A stretch of 64,000 nt of DNA from Virgibacillus sp. AGTR. Lineage in GTDB: Bacteria > Bacillota > Bacilli > Bacillales > Amphibacillaceae. Positions 8,440 to 16,222 of this stretch are shown here, one piece after another. Location: the NCBI RefSeq assembly GCF_016919725.2, contig NZ_JAJERH010000009.1, positions 1 to 64,000 of the forward strand, in the 5' to 3' direction. The notes under the pieces were generated by a model. That model was given only the letters and a program-made list of their open reading frames with translations, had not been told where the DNA came from and made no database searches. How positions within the stretch are numbered: position 1 is the first letter of the stretch; each line of letters opens with the position of its first letter. The translations under genes were made by a program, and so were the position numbers.

Positions 8440-8712
8440 CTATTTTTCTTTTGTTAAATCATTAATATTTGCCACAGACTTTCTAACATATAAAGAAGGA
8501 TCGTTAATCAGAAGTTCCAATAAACATAAATTATTCAATGGATTACCAATATTGGTTTCAATTTAATGGTTGAAGTGAGGGTCTTACTACCAGTTATATG
8601 CGGGATAAATAACTGTTCTTCAAATAATGGGGAGTACGGTTTGATCAAATCAGTCAGACGCTTGGCTAAATCACTGGAAAATGAATATTTTAAAGCAATT
8701 GTATGAACATCC
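8440..8712 (-). pseudogene. Broken DNA-alkylation-repair-like (AlkC/YhaZ, HEAT-repeat) gene
   Basis: Two minus-strand fragments flank repeat copy B. The upstream one (about 8612-8712) reads HTIALKYSFSSDLAKRLTDL, followed by IKPYSPLFEEQLF. The downstream one (8440-8545) reads LELLINDPSLYVRKSVANIN and ends at TAG. NDPSLYVRKSVAN is the typical HEAT-like motif of AlkC-type alkylpurine glycosylases, which continue well past it; here the frame stops about 10 residues later. The middle of the gene (over 200 residues) is gone and a family I repeat remnant occupies the junction. The C-terminal match is clear; the N-terminal assignment is weaker. Confidence 0.55.
8546..8609 (+). repeat. Family I structured repeat, copy B (3' part only)
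   Basis: It holds the 3' portion: ccaatattggtttcaattta, then gttgaagtgagggtctta and ctaccagttatatgcgggat. It lies at the junction of the two fragments of the dead alkylation-repair-like gene. Confidence 0.75.
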
Positions 8713-8714
8713 TT

Positions 8715-9149
8715 TCACTCTTCATTCCATATCTGTTGCTTATACAGTTTCGTCTCTTCTGCAGAAGGAGGAATGACTGTTATTACATCAATTAATATAC
8801 CATTTGGGTCTTCTGTAATAAAATGTCTTTGCCCAAATTCTTCGTCACGGAGTTCCTGTATCAATGGAAGTTTTAACTCAGTAATAAGCCTGTCATAAAT
8901 AATATCTACATCCACTACCTCAAAATTTAAAATTATTCCCTGTACAGATTTTCGATATTCCTCTGGAATTGTTGTGTGGGTAGCATTTAATATGGCTAAT
9001 TCATACGTTAGTGAATTCGAAACCCGTTTTAAACTAGTATACCAATCTGCTTCGTACACCACCTCAAAATTAAAATAGTTTTGGTAATAGGTGGAACTTA
9101 TCTCCACTTGATCTGTCATGATAACTGGATAAAAACTCGATACCCGCAT
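8715..9149 (-). CDS. Glyoxalase/bleomycin-resistance (VOC) fold protein
   Basis: A 144-residue vicinal-oxygen-chelate family protein with two beta-alpha-beta modules. The C-terminal metal-ligand region reads [20 protein letters not shown]. The start is the inner ATG at 9147-9149: ggagg is 6 bp upstream of it, while it touches the outer ATG at 9155. It lies just behind a perfect palindromic operator, next to a TetR gene, so it is probably induced by the ligand of that regulator. Whether it binds metal, detoxifies an aldehyde or sequesters a drug cannot be told from sequence. Confidence 0.8.
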   Translation of the reverse strand: MRVSSFYPVIMTDQVEISSTYYQNYFNFEVVYEADWYTSLKRVSNSLTYELAILNATHTTIPEEYRKSVQGIILNFEVVDVDIIYDRLITELKLPLIQELRDEEFGQRHFITEDPNGILIDVITVIPPSAEETKLYKQQIWNEE

Positions 9150-9182
9150 AAACATCCTCCTATATCATTTTTTTACATCTTA

Positions 9183-9203
9183 ACATACATACAGTATGTA
9201 TGT
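9183..9203. promoter_or_regulatory. Perfect 21-bp palindromic operator (TetR type)
   Basis: ACATACATAC-A-GTATGTATGT, two perfect 10-bp arms around one base, 34 bp upstream of the glyoxalase-fold gene. Palindromes of this ATACATAC type are typical of TetR-family operators. The nearest TetR gene is the one at 7665-8264. Confidence 0.75.
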
Positions 9204-9410
9204 AAACGAGAAATAAAGTGAACCTTCAAAATTAATAAAATACTATTTTTATCCCAATCGGAAGAAAATATAGTACATACTATATGTTAGTAACAGGTCT
9301 AACGTATTAATAAACGACGTGCTTTACCTCCGTATCGTTTATCTGATCTAGGTTCTCCTATACCAAGTAAATTTCTCAAATATACTGGATAACATTAAAA
9401 GAACGAAAAA

Positions 9411-9439
9411 TTGATGATATCCGTTTTTTTCATTATACT
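9411..9439 (+). promoter_or_regulatory. Sigma-A promoter of the rib operon
   Basis: TTGATG (9411-9416), 17 bp, TATACT (9434-9439), 26 bp before the GTP cyclohydrolase start. There is no room for, and no sequence of, an FMN (RFN) riboswitch between this promoter and the gene. The 9204-9410 stretch before it holds only a possible degenerate family I fragment (aataaagtgaaccttcaa near 9212). Confidence 0.7.
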
Positions 9440-9465
9440 TAGTGGAAATGAAAGGAGATTACAAA

Positions 9466-10221
9466 ATGGAACAAATAAAGCTTAAATCTGACGTTTTTTC
9501 TATTTTGAAGGATAAAATTCAACTCATACAAAAGAATGAACGTGCTATATATTTAGTTGGACCAATTCAACTACCTGTAAATCTAGATGGAGAGACAACT
9601 GTATTCCAGTGGTATTGCTGGCTAAATTATGATCAAATTACAGAGGACTATGAAGAAATCATTAAAAAATTAGCTTCCTCTAATTTGGCTGACTTCCAAC
9701 AATCCAGTGTTTTAGTATATGGGGATTTCGCTAATGCTGAAAATGCCTTAATTCGTATGCATTCCATCTGTCATACTGGCGATATTTTTGGAAGCAAACG
9801 CTGTGATTGTGGCTTTCAATTAAAGGAATCCATGAAGCGAATTAAAGAAAATGGTGCAGGCGCACTATTCTACTTATCGAACCATGAAGGAAGAGGAATT
9901 GGCTTATTTAGTAAAGCAATGGCTTACCTCCTTCAAGAAAACGGCTATGATACCGTTGAAGCCAATGAAGCTCTTGGTTTTGTTAATGACTCTAGAGATT
10001 ATGATGACGCTATTCTAGTCTTGAAAAAATTACGTAACAAATCAGTTACCTTAATTACAAATAACCCGAAAAAGCTTGAAGCGTTAGAAAAAGCTGGGCT
10101 ACCAGTCTCAGGGAGAACCCCATTATGGGGTGATGTTTCTGAATACAACCGTAAATACTTACAAACGAAAGTGACAAAGTCAGGGCATTTGCAAGCAGAG
10201 GGGAATTGCTTCAATGACTAA
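9466..10221 (+). CDS. ribA: GTP cyclohydrolase II (stand-alone RibA-type)
   Basis: Converts GTP to 2,5-diamino-6-ribosylamino-4-pyrimidinone 5'-phosphate with release of formate. The protein has 251 residues. The zinc site C-X10-C-X-C is visible (CHTGDIFGSKRCDCG), followed by the GTP-binding YLSNHEGRGIGL. Unlike the usual Bacillus RibA it has no dihydroxybutanone-phosphate synthase domain; an N-terminal stretch of about 90 residues of no recognised fold precedes the catalytic part. I start at the ATG at 9466, preceded by aaaggag; an upstream ATG lacks a ribosome site. Its last codons overlap the ribD start by 8 bases. Confidence 0.9.
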   Translation: MEQIKLKSDVFSILKDKIQLIQKNERAIYLVGPIQLPVNLDGETTVFQWYCWLNYDQITEDYEEIIKKLASSNLADFQQSSVLVYGDFANAENALIRMHSICHTGDIFGSKRCDCGFQLKESMKRIKENGAGALFYLSNHEGRGIGLFSKAMAYLLQENGYDTVEANEALGFVNDSRDYDDAILVLKKLRNKSVTLITNNPKKLEALEKAGLPVSGRTPLWGDVSEYNRKYLQTKVTKSGHLQAEGNCFND

Positions 10222-11320
10222 TCATGAATTTTATATGGATATTGCATTAAACAACGCCCGAGCTACGAAAGGACAAACGGACCCAAACCCTCTAGTGGGG
10301 TCCGTCATTGTTAATCATAATCGAATAGTTGGCCTAGGCACGCATTTGCAAGCTGGGGAGCCACATGCGGAAATTCATGCATTGCGAATGGCTGGAGAGC
10401 AGGCAAGGGGTGGAACGATTTATGTTACACTTGAACCATGCTCACACCATGGTCGAACAGGTCCTTGTGCCGAAGCAATTGTACAAGCAGGGATTAAAAA
10501 GGTTGTTATTGCAACCCTAGATCCAAATCCAATTGTTTCTGGAAATGGAGTTTCTATTTTAAAAAAAGCAGGTATCGAAGTGGAAATCGGTATTCGTGAA
10601 GCAGAAGCAATTAAAATGAACGAAGTATTTAATACGTATATTGTACAAAAGAGACCTTTTATTACTTTGAAAACTGGAATCACTTTAGATGGAAAAGTTG
10701 CTAGTCATACGCTTAGCAGTAAATGGATTACATCTGAAGAAGCCAGGAAGGATGTTCATCAACTACGAACCGAACATATGGCGATTCTTACAGGAATAAA
10801 TACCGTATTAAAGGATAATCCCGCGCTAACAGCAAGGATTCCAAATGGTCGTAACCCTCTAAGAATTGTTATGGATTCTTCCTTGAGAATTCCTTTAGAT
10901 TATCAGATTGTTCAGGATAAGCAGGCAAACACTTGGATTTTTACAACCAAAAATCATGATAGACATAAGCGAAAAGAATTAGAAGGATTTGGTGTTACTG
11001 TTATTAACACAGGCGATTCAACCGTTGTTGATCCAGGGAAAGTCATAACATATCTAGGGGAACATGGTATATCATCATTACTAATTGAAGCTGGAGGAGT
11101 AATCAATGCCTCCTTTATTGAAAATAGATTGGTAGATAAAACGATTATTTATATGGCTCCAAAATTAATCGGTGGAAAACATGCTCCAACTTTTCTTGAA
11201 GGGACTGGCATAGATAAGATGGAACATGCAATTGAACTGAAGGATATAGAAATAACACAGATTGGTAAAGACTTTAAATGGACGGGATATCCTGCCTACA
11301 GGGATATGAGGGATGTATAA
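10214..11320 (+). CDS. ribD: Bifunctional riboflavin deaminase/reductase RibD
   Basis: Deaminates the product of GTP cyclohydrolase II, then reduces the ribose side chain to ribityl. The protein has 368 residues, the normal length. The N-terminal deaminase domain has the zinc motifs HAE (in AGEPHAEIHAL) and PCSHHGRTGPC. The C-terminal reductase begins at RPFITLKTGITLDGKVA near residue 148. The overlap with ribA and a 1-base overlap (TAATG) with the next gene show a tight operon. No ribE or ribH follows, which is unusual for Bacillus rib genes. Confidence 0.93.
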   Translation: MTNHEFYMDIALNNARATKGQTDPNPLVGSVIVNHNRIVGLGTHLQAGEPHAEIHALRMAGEQARGGTIYVTLEPCSHHGRTGPCAEAIVQAGIKKVVIATLDPNPIVSGNGVSILKKAGIEVEIGIREAEAIKMNEVFNTYIVQKRPFITLKTGITLDGKVASHTLSSKWITSEEARKDVHQLRTEHMAILTGINTVLKDNPALTARIPNGRNPLRIVMDSSLRIPLDYQIVQDKQANTWIFTTKNHDRHKRKELEGFGVTVINTGDSTVVDPGKVITYLGEHGISSLLIEAGGVINASFIENRLVDKTIIYMAPKLIGGKHAPTFLEGTGIDKMEHAIELKDIEITQIGKDFKWTGYPAYRDMRDV

Positions 11321-11892
11321 TGAACTTTGGATTTGATATTGATGATACGTTACTTAATTTACGAGAACATGCCTTTAACTTGTATAGAGAGAAATTAAAT
11401 AAACATGTACCTATTAAGGAATTCTATCGTTTAACCAGGGTAGAAATTCACGAACCTTTTGGACTTACAGATAAAGAAGGAAAAGAATTGTGGAGAAGCT
11501 CGTTAGAATCTATTTATTATACGGATTGTCCTATCTTTCCAGGAGCATTAGAAACAGTAAAATGGCTTAAGCGTGAGGGACATGATATATATTATATTAC
11601 CGCCCGTCCTTCTCAACATGGCGAACGAACAAAAAAATGGTTAAGCGAACGTGATTTCCCTATCGATGATGGTAACTTTTATTATGGAATGAAGGATCAT
11701 GAAAAAATAACCATCATTAACGAATTAAATCTCGATTACTACGTAGATGACAAGCCAACTGTCCTTAAGACATTGTTAGATAGTGACACAACGCTTCTAT
11801 TAAAAGATCAGTCCTATAATAGGAATTTTACAGAGGCTATTCGACTATATGATTGGTACGAATTGAAGGAGTTATTGGATACACTACCGTAA
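11320..11892 (+). CDS. HAD-superfamily 5'-nucleotidase (YqfW/NT5C-like)
   Basis: A 190-residue phosphatase. Motif I is DIDDTLLNL at the very N-terminus, motif II is in YITARPSQH, and the late acidic motif is YYVDDKP. The start is the ATG inside TAATG at the ribD stop, giving direct coupling. The family contains 5'(3')-deoxyribonucleotidases and YqfW. Its position as third gene after GTP cyclohydrolase II and RibD suggests that it dephosphorylates 5-amino-6-ribitylaminouracil 5'-phosphate, a step known to be done by HAD phosphatases in other bacteria. That role is an inference from context. Confidence 0.82.
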   Translation: MNFGFDIDDTLLNLREHAFNLYREKLNKHVPIKEFYRLTRVEIHEPFGLTDKEGKELWRSSLESIYYTDCPIFPGALETVKWLKREGHDIYYITARPSQHGERTKKWLSERDFPIDDGNFYYGMKDHEKITIINELNLDYYVDDKPTVLKTLLDSDTTLLLKDQSYNRNFTEAIRLYDWYELKELLDTLP

Positions 11893-11936
11893 ATTTATAC
11901 GAGGTACACTCACTGTCGCTATAACGCTTTTTTACA

Positions 11937-11965
11937 TTGATCGTGATGAAAAAAAATGATAAAAT
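11937..11965 (+). promoter_or_regulatory. Candidate sigma-A promoter before the small ORF and ridA
   Basis: TTGATC (11937-11942), 17 bp, TAAAAT (11960-11965). It would drive a transcript with about 85 bases before the 21-codon frame at 12058 and then the RidA gene. Confidence 0.55.
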
Positions 11966-12057
11966 TCATTTAGAAGATTGATCAATAATTAATTATACAT
12001 TTCGATTACGATATAGCAAACATCGAACTTGTCAGTAAAGAAAGGAGTATGCATATT

Positions 12058-12123
12058 ATGAAGAAAAGATCACTTGAATTTTTATCTTTAGGATATGGAT
12101 ACTCTACTGCTGTTTTTTTCTAA
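12058..12123 (+). CDS. Putative 21-residue peptide upstream of ridA
   Basis: An ATG-to-TAA frame beginning MKKRSLEFLSLGYGYS and ending TAVFF. It has a good ribosome site (gaaaggag about 10 bases upstream) and a promoter about 95 bases earlier. The basic start and aromatic, hydrophobic tail would suit a leader or signalling peptide. It could equally be the surviving N-terminus of a deleted membrane protein. It is too short for family recognition. Confidence 0.35.
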   Translation: MKKRSLEFLSLGYGYSTAVFF

Positions 12124-12206
12124 GATACATTTCCTAGGGTGGAGTGTGTCTAAATGCCTTTTAGAGAAAACTGCAGATACTAATAAACATGACGAGGTCG
12201 ATAAAA

Positions 12207-12602
12207 ATGAAAAATAAAATAACTAGAAAAAACCCAGCAAACATGCCGGAACCAGTCGGTAATTACACTCATATAACCAAAATACCTAGGAACTCGGAAC
12301 TTTATGTAAGCTCCGGACAGGTCGGAGTAGATCAGAATGGTTCATTCCCAGAAAGTTTGAACGCACAGATTAACAATACATTTCATAACATTAAAACATT
12401 ACTAGAATCTGAACAGCTAGAAGCAAATAATATTATAAAAGTAAATGTTTGGGCAACTGAAAAAATTGATTGGGATTACCTGTATTCCGAATGGGGAGAA
12501 TTATTCGGTAACAATTACCCTGCAATGACTATCGGGTACATTACAGAATTAGGTTTGCCAGAAATAAAAATAGAACTAGAAATTTGGGCAGCTAAAGTAT
12601 AA
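12207..12602 (+). CDS. RidA/YjgF-family protein
   Basis: A 131-residue protein of the RidA (reactive intermediate/imine deaminase) family, which hydrolyses enamines and imines made by PLP enzymes. Visible features are the SSGQVGVDQNG strand near residue 33, the long helix with NNTFHNIKTLLE, and EIKIELEIWA at the C-terminus. The catalytic arginine of canonical RidA near residue 105 is not obvious (NYPAMTIGYI instead of a P-x-R-pattern), so it may be a RidA subgroup with another activity. The ATG at 12207 is preceded by gaggt at 8-bp spacing; an upstream in-frame ATG has no ribosome site. Confidence 0.82.
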   Translation: MKNKITRKNPANMPEPVGNYTHITKIPRNSELYVSSGQVGVDQNGSFPESLNAQINNTFHNIKTLLESEQLEANNIIKVNVWATEKIDWDYLYSEWGELFGNNYPAMTIGYITELGLPEIKIELEIWAAKV

Positions 12603-12627
12603 AAATAACGACACACTTCATTCTTGC

Positions 12628-12671
12628 GAACCCCCTTTTGAAGAATTATCTCAAAAGAGGGTTCCTTTTAT
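12628..12671 (+). terminator. Terminator of ridA
   Basis: Stem gaacccccttttga (12628-12641) against tcaaaagagggttc (12651-12664), with a 9-nt loop and the T-rich tail cttttatatt. Confidence 0.8.
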
Positions 12672-12742
12672 ATTAAACTATAAAGGATCATCTCATTAAT
12701 CATTATTACAAAAGGGTGATCCGAAACTAGTACGAGATACTG

Positions 12743-14455
12743 CTATAACAAATTCCTCTCTAATTCTTTCATTTCATAGAAGTATCCACGCTTATCCATT
12801 AGCTCCGTAAAGGTTCCTTTTTCTACTACTCGTCCTTGATCCATCACAATGATTTGATCCATACGTTCCATACCAGTTAAACGATGACTGATCAAAACAA
12901 CTGTATCATCTGCTGCTTGTTGAAAAAGGTGGTTATATACAATCTGCTCTGTTACAGCATCAAGTGAAGAAGTAGGTTCATCCAACAACCAAAAACATCC
13001 CCTTTTAAGCATTGCTCTTGCAATTGCTAATCGTTGTTTCTCTCCGCCAGATAAATTTTCTCCTTTTTCAAATACATGACTATCTAAATCAAAATGATCT
13101 AATTGAACTTTCTTAAGCATGGCATGCATCTCATTCTCTGTTACTCCATCATTCGCTAATTGCAGATTATCTCTAATCGTACCATAAAAGAAATGATTTT
13201 CTTGGAGAACGACACTTGCAGCCTCCCAGATACTCTCCTGTTGGATCTGGTCGAAATTCGTATTATTCATGGATAGTTTACCTGTATCTGTCGTGACCAA
13301 CTTTAATAGTAGCTGTAGTATGGTTGATTTTCCGGAACCACTTGGACCAACTATTGCTGTTTTGGAACCAGCTGAAAGCTGCAAATCTACTTCATGTACA
13401 GCTGGTCGCCCTTCATTTAAAAACGTATAGGATACACCTTTCATGTTGATAGTAGGTGCAGTTACGATTTGCTGAAATAAACTTGATTCCACCATTTTTT
13501 TATCCTTTTTCTCAACTATAGAAAATAATCGATTCGCTGCTCGTCTACTATCATTAAAATGAATCGGAAATACAGCCATGGGTGATACATCTTCAAATAC
13601 AGTAATAGAAAGCATAACCAACATAGCTAATAACACACCATCTAACTGTCCTTGCCCAATCAAATAGGCGCCAACAGCCAAAACGCTCCACGTTACCAGT
13701 AATGAAACAAAATTATTAATTGACTGATTATACAAGGTGTTAATCCCCTCATGCTCCTGTTCCATGATATAAGTATTAGATGTCTCTAAAAGTTGATTTC
13801 GCTTATTATCCATTTGCTGATAAATTTTCAAATCACGAAATCCATACAGAAACTCGGTTACTTCTGTTGATAACTTTGCTCGCTCATCTCGTACTTGGCT
13901 GTTGATTGTTTGTTGACGTATAGCAAAAATAGCAGGTATTACAACTGCTGTGAGTAATAGTCCAATGAACAGAATAATGGCTATATGGATAGAGTAAAAG
14001 CATGTAAAGAAAATTGTGCTAAGAAACACGAGCCCTAAAACAATTGGTGGGTAGACCACACGCAGGAAGAAATTTTGTAGACTCTCTACATCCCCAACAA
14101 TTCTTGCCAAAAGATCCCCACTACGATACTTATTAAATATACCCGGTGCTAATGGCTCTAATTTTTGATAAAAAGTCATTCTCAAATTACTAAGCATCGT
14201 AAATGTACCCCGATGGGAAACAAACCGTTCTCCATATCTACTGAACGCTCGAATAAAACTAAGCAATTTTACAGAAGCAATCAGAATCATTAACGTATAA
14301 AACGGCGGCTGTAATGCTGCTTTTGAAATTAAATATCCGCTAGCCGAGAACAGTAATACCGTAGCTAGACCAGCAATAAACCCTAAAAAAATGGAAAGGA
14401 GAATATCTCTTTTTTCCTTCATCATAAGCCTGGTCACAATTACTAGATCTCTCAT
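12743..14455 (-). CDS. cydC: CydC subunit of the thiol-reductant ABC exporter for cytochrome bd assembly
   Basis: A 570-residue fused membrane and ATPase protein that with CydD forms a heterodimer needed to assemble cytochrome bd. About residues 15-300 hold six helices with the CydC pattern SRYGERFVSHRGTF. The ATPase part has Walker A GPSGSGKST, signature LSGGEKQRLAIARA and Walker B WLLDEPTSSLDA. It overlaps the preceding cydD by 4 bases (ATGA) and is the last gene of the operon. In B. subtilis naming this position is called cydD; I use the TIGRFAM/E. coli naming. Confidence 0.9.
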   Translation of the reverse strand: MRDLVIVTRLMMKEKRDILLSIFLGFIAGLATVLLFSASGYLISKAALQPPFYTLMILIASVKLLSFIRAFSRYGERFVSHRGTFTMLSNLRMTFYQKLEPLAPGIFNKYRSGDLLARIVGDVESLQNFFLRVVYPPIVLGLVFLSTIFFTCFYSIHIAIILFIGLLLTAVVIPAIFAIRQQTINSQVRDERAKLSTEVTEFLYGFRDLKIYQQMDNKRNQLLETSNTYIMEQEHEGINTLYNQSINNFVSLLVTWSVLAVGAYLIGQGQLDGVLLAMLVMLSITVFEDVSPMAVFPIHFNDSRRAANRLFSIVEKKDKKMVESSLFQQIVTAPTINMKGVSYTFLNEGRPAVHEVDLQLSAGSKTAIVGPSGSGKSTILQLLLKLVTTDTGKLSMNNTNFDQIQQESIWEAASVVLQENHFFYGTIRDNLQLANDGVTENEMHAMLKKVQLDHFDLDSHVFEKGENLSGGEKQRLAIARAMLKRGCFWLLDEPTSSLDAVTEQIVYNHLFQQAADDTVVLISHRLTGMERMDQIIVMDQGRVVEKGTFTELMDKRGYFYEMKELERNLL

Positions 14456-16185
14456 TCAGCCTTCCCTCCCCGTTGTACAGATACCATTGTTCGGTATCCG
14501 GGAACCGTTTGTACTAATTGTTCATGTGTTCCTTCTGCAATAAGCATTCCATCATCAAGAAACAGGATCTTATCCGCATCTTTAATCGTGTGCAATCGAT
14601 GAGCTACTGTAATAATCGTGGCGGTTCTCGCAAGCTTTTCAATGGAAGACTGCAAGATTCGTTCTGTCTTTAAATCTAATCCAACGGTCGGTTCATCAAA
14701 TAGTACAATAGATGGTTGCTTTAAAAAGGCTCTTGCTAAGGCTAGACGTTGCTTTTCTCCCCCAGACAAGCCTCTTCCACCTTCTCCTACTACTGTGTCA
14801 TAGCCATGCTCAAATGAAGCGATTGTATCCGAAATACCTGCCTGTTCTGCTGCTTCTTCTATTTCTTGTTTTGTTGGTTGTTGATGGTTACTTCCAATAG
14901 CAATATTATCTGTAATTGTCCCCGAAAAAATATATGGATCCTGTGAAATATAGCTAAGTCTATGAAACCAGTCTTCCTCTTTATATTTAGTTAAAGGCAC
15001 ACCATCAATAGCTATACCACCTCCGTGCGTTGGGATAATACCTGCAATCATATGCAAGAGCGTCGTCTTTCCAGATCCTGTTTTACCAACAATCGCATTC
15101 TTGGTTATTGGTGAAAAGCTTGTATTAATTTGTCTTAATGCAAATTGATCTTCTCCATATTGAAAGCCCGCATTTATTAATTCCAGTTTTACTGGGATAT
15201 CTGTTTTCGGAATCGGCTTATCTCCCCAGTGAACAGCTGGTCCATCCACTAACTCTTCTTCAATTTTTCTTATAGCTCCCATACTGCTTCTTCCATTATG
15301 GAAAGCCGTTCCTAGCTCACGTAGTGCTGTGAAAAATTCAGGAGCTAGTACGAGCACGTAAAATGCCGTAAAAAAAGATATTCCATCAAAAATAATTAGT
15401 TGCAGCGCAACTTCCAATGCGATGATCCCGATTGCCAACATAGAAATCAGCTCTAACATAAAAGATGATGCAAAGGCTACTTTTAAAATATCCATCGTAG
15501 CATCCCGAAACCCTAAACTGCTTTGTTGAATAGCTTCTTTTTGCTGCTTAGCTTTGCCAAATAATTTTAGAGTAACAAGACCTTGAAGCGTGTCTAAAAA
15601 CCGACCTGAAAATACAGCCAATTTCTCCATTTGTTCTTCTGACTTTTTCTTTGTTTGCATCCCAATTATAACCATGAATAATGGGATAAATGGGAATGTA
15701 ATAAGCATAATTAAACCAGTATTTACATGCTGGGTAAATACAACTATTAATATCATAACTGGAATAATTGAAGAGCGAATCACTTGAGGGATATATTGAC
15801 TAAAATAGCTATCTATCTCATCAGTGGCGTCCATGGTGACACTAACCTTTTGACCTGCCTGCCCCTTAAGTGAAGCCTGAACAGGGTTTTCTGTATAATT
15901 CGCAAGCAATATATATCGAAAATATCTTTTTGCATTTGCTCCCAGTCGAACACCGACCCTACCGCTCAGGTAAGTAAACATAGTCCTTACGAAGAGAATG
16001 ATGAGTAATCCTCCCAATAATGGGAGGATTTCTCGAAAGGTTAGATCATCCAGAAAGACACCATCGATTATGCTGACGAGTAGATAAGCTTGTCCAATAA
16101 TTGCTCCACCCGTTATGAAAGCAAACACCAATAAATAGATCATGCTAAATTTTTTGCTATTTAAAAATTCTTTTACATCGCGCAT
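14452..16185 (-). CDS. cydD: CydD subunit of the thiol-reductant ABC exporter
   Basis: A 577-residue exporter half. The membrane domain contains the CydD hallmark LVLAPEFFTALRELGTAFH near residue 280. The ATPase has Walker A GKTGSGKTT, signature LSGGEKQRLALARA and Walker B IVLFDEPTVGLD. It pairs with CydC; the E. coli complex moves heme and thiols and is essential for bd oxidase. It begins 37 bases after cydB with cagga-type Shine-Dalgarno sequence. B. subtilis literature calls this gene cydC. Confidence 0.9.
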   Translation of the reverse strand: MRDVKEFLNSKKFSMIYLLVFAFITGGAIIGQAYLLVSIIDGVFLDDLTFREILPLLGGLLIILFVRTMFTYLSGRVGVRLGANAKRYFRYILLANYTENPVQASLKGQAGQKVSVTMDATDEIDSYFSQYIPQVIRSSIIPVMILIVVFTQHVNTGLIMLITFPFIPLFMVIIGMQTKKKSEEQMEKLAVFSGRFLDTLQGLVTLKLFGKAKQQKEAIQQSSLGFRDATMDILKVAFASSFMLELISMLAIGIIALEVALQLIIFDGISFFTAFYVLVLAPEFFTALRELGTAFHNGRSSMGAIRKIEEELVDGPAVHWGDKPIPKTDIPVKLELINAGFQYGEDQFALRQINTSFSPITKNAIVGKTGSGKTTLLHMIAGIIPTHGGGIAIDGVPLTKYKEEDWFHRLSYISQDPYIFSGTITDNIAIGSNHQQPTKQEIEEAAEQAGISDTIASFEHGYDTVVGEGGRGLSGGEKQRLALARAFLKQPSIVLFDEPTVGLDLKTERILQSSIEKLARTATIITVAHRLHTIKDADKILFLDDGMLIAEGTHEQLVQTVPGYRTMVSVQRGGKAE

Positions 16186-16222
16186 TATTTAGCTCCTGTT
16201 CAACAGAATCTTTTGTAGCTCC

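Noticed and set aside
9200-9465. FMN (RFN) riboswitch before ribA
   Set aside because: No conserved RFN segments are present and the promoter lies only 26 bp before the start codon.
12689-12742. Terminator behind the cyd operon (ggatca/tgatcc arms)
   Set aside because: Only six paired bases with a mismatch and a long loop; the T-run is interrupted. Too weak to list.
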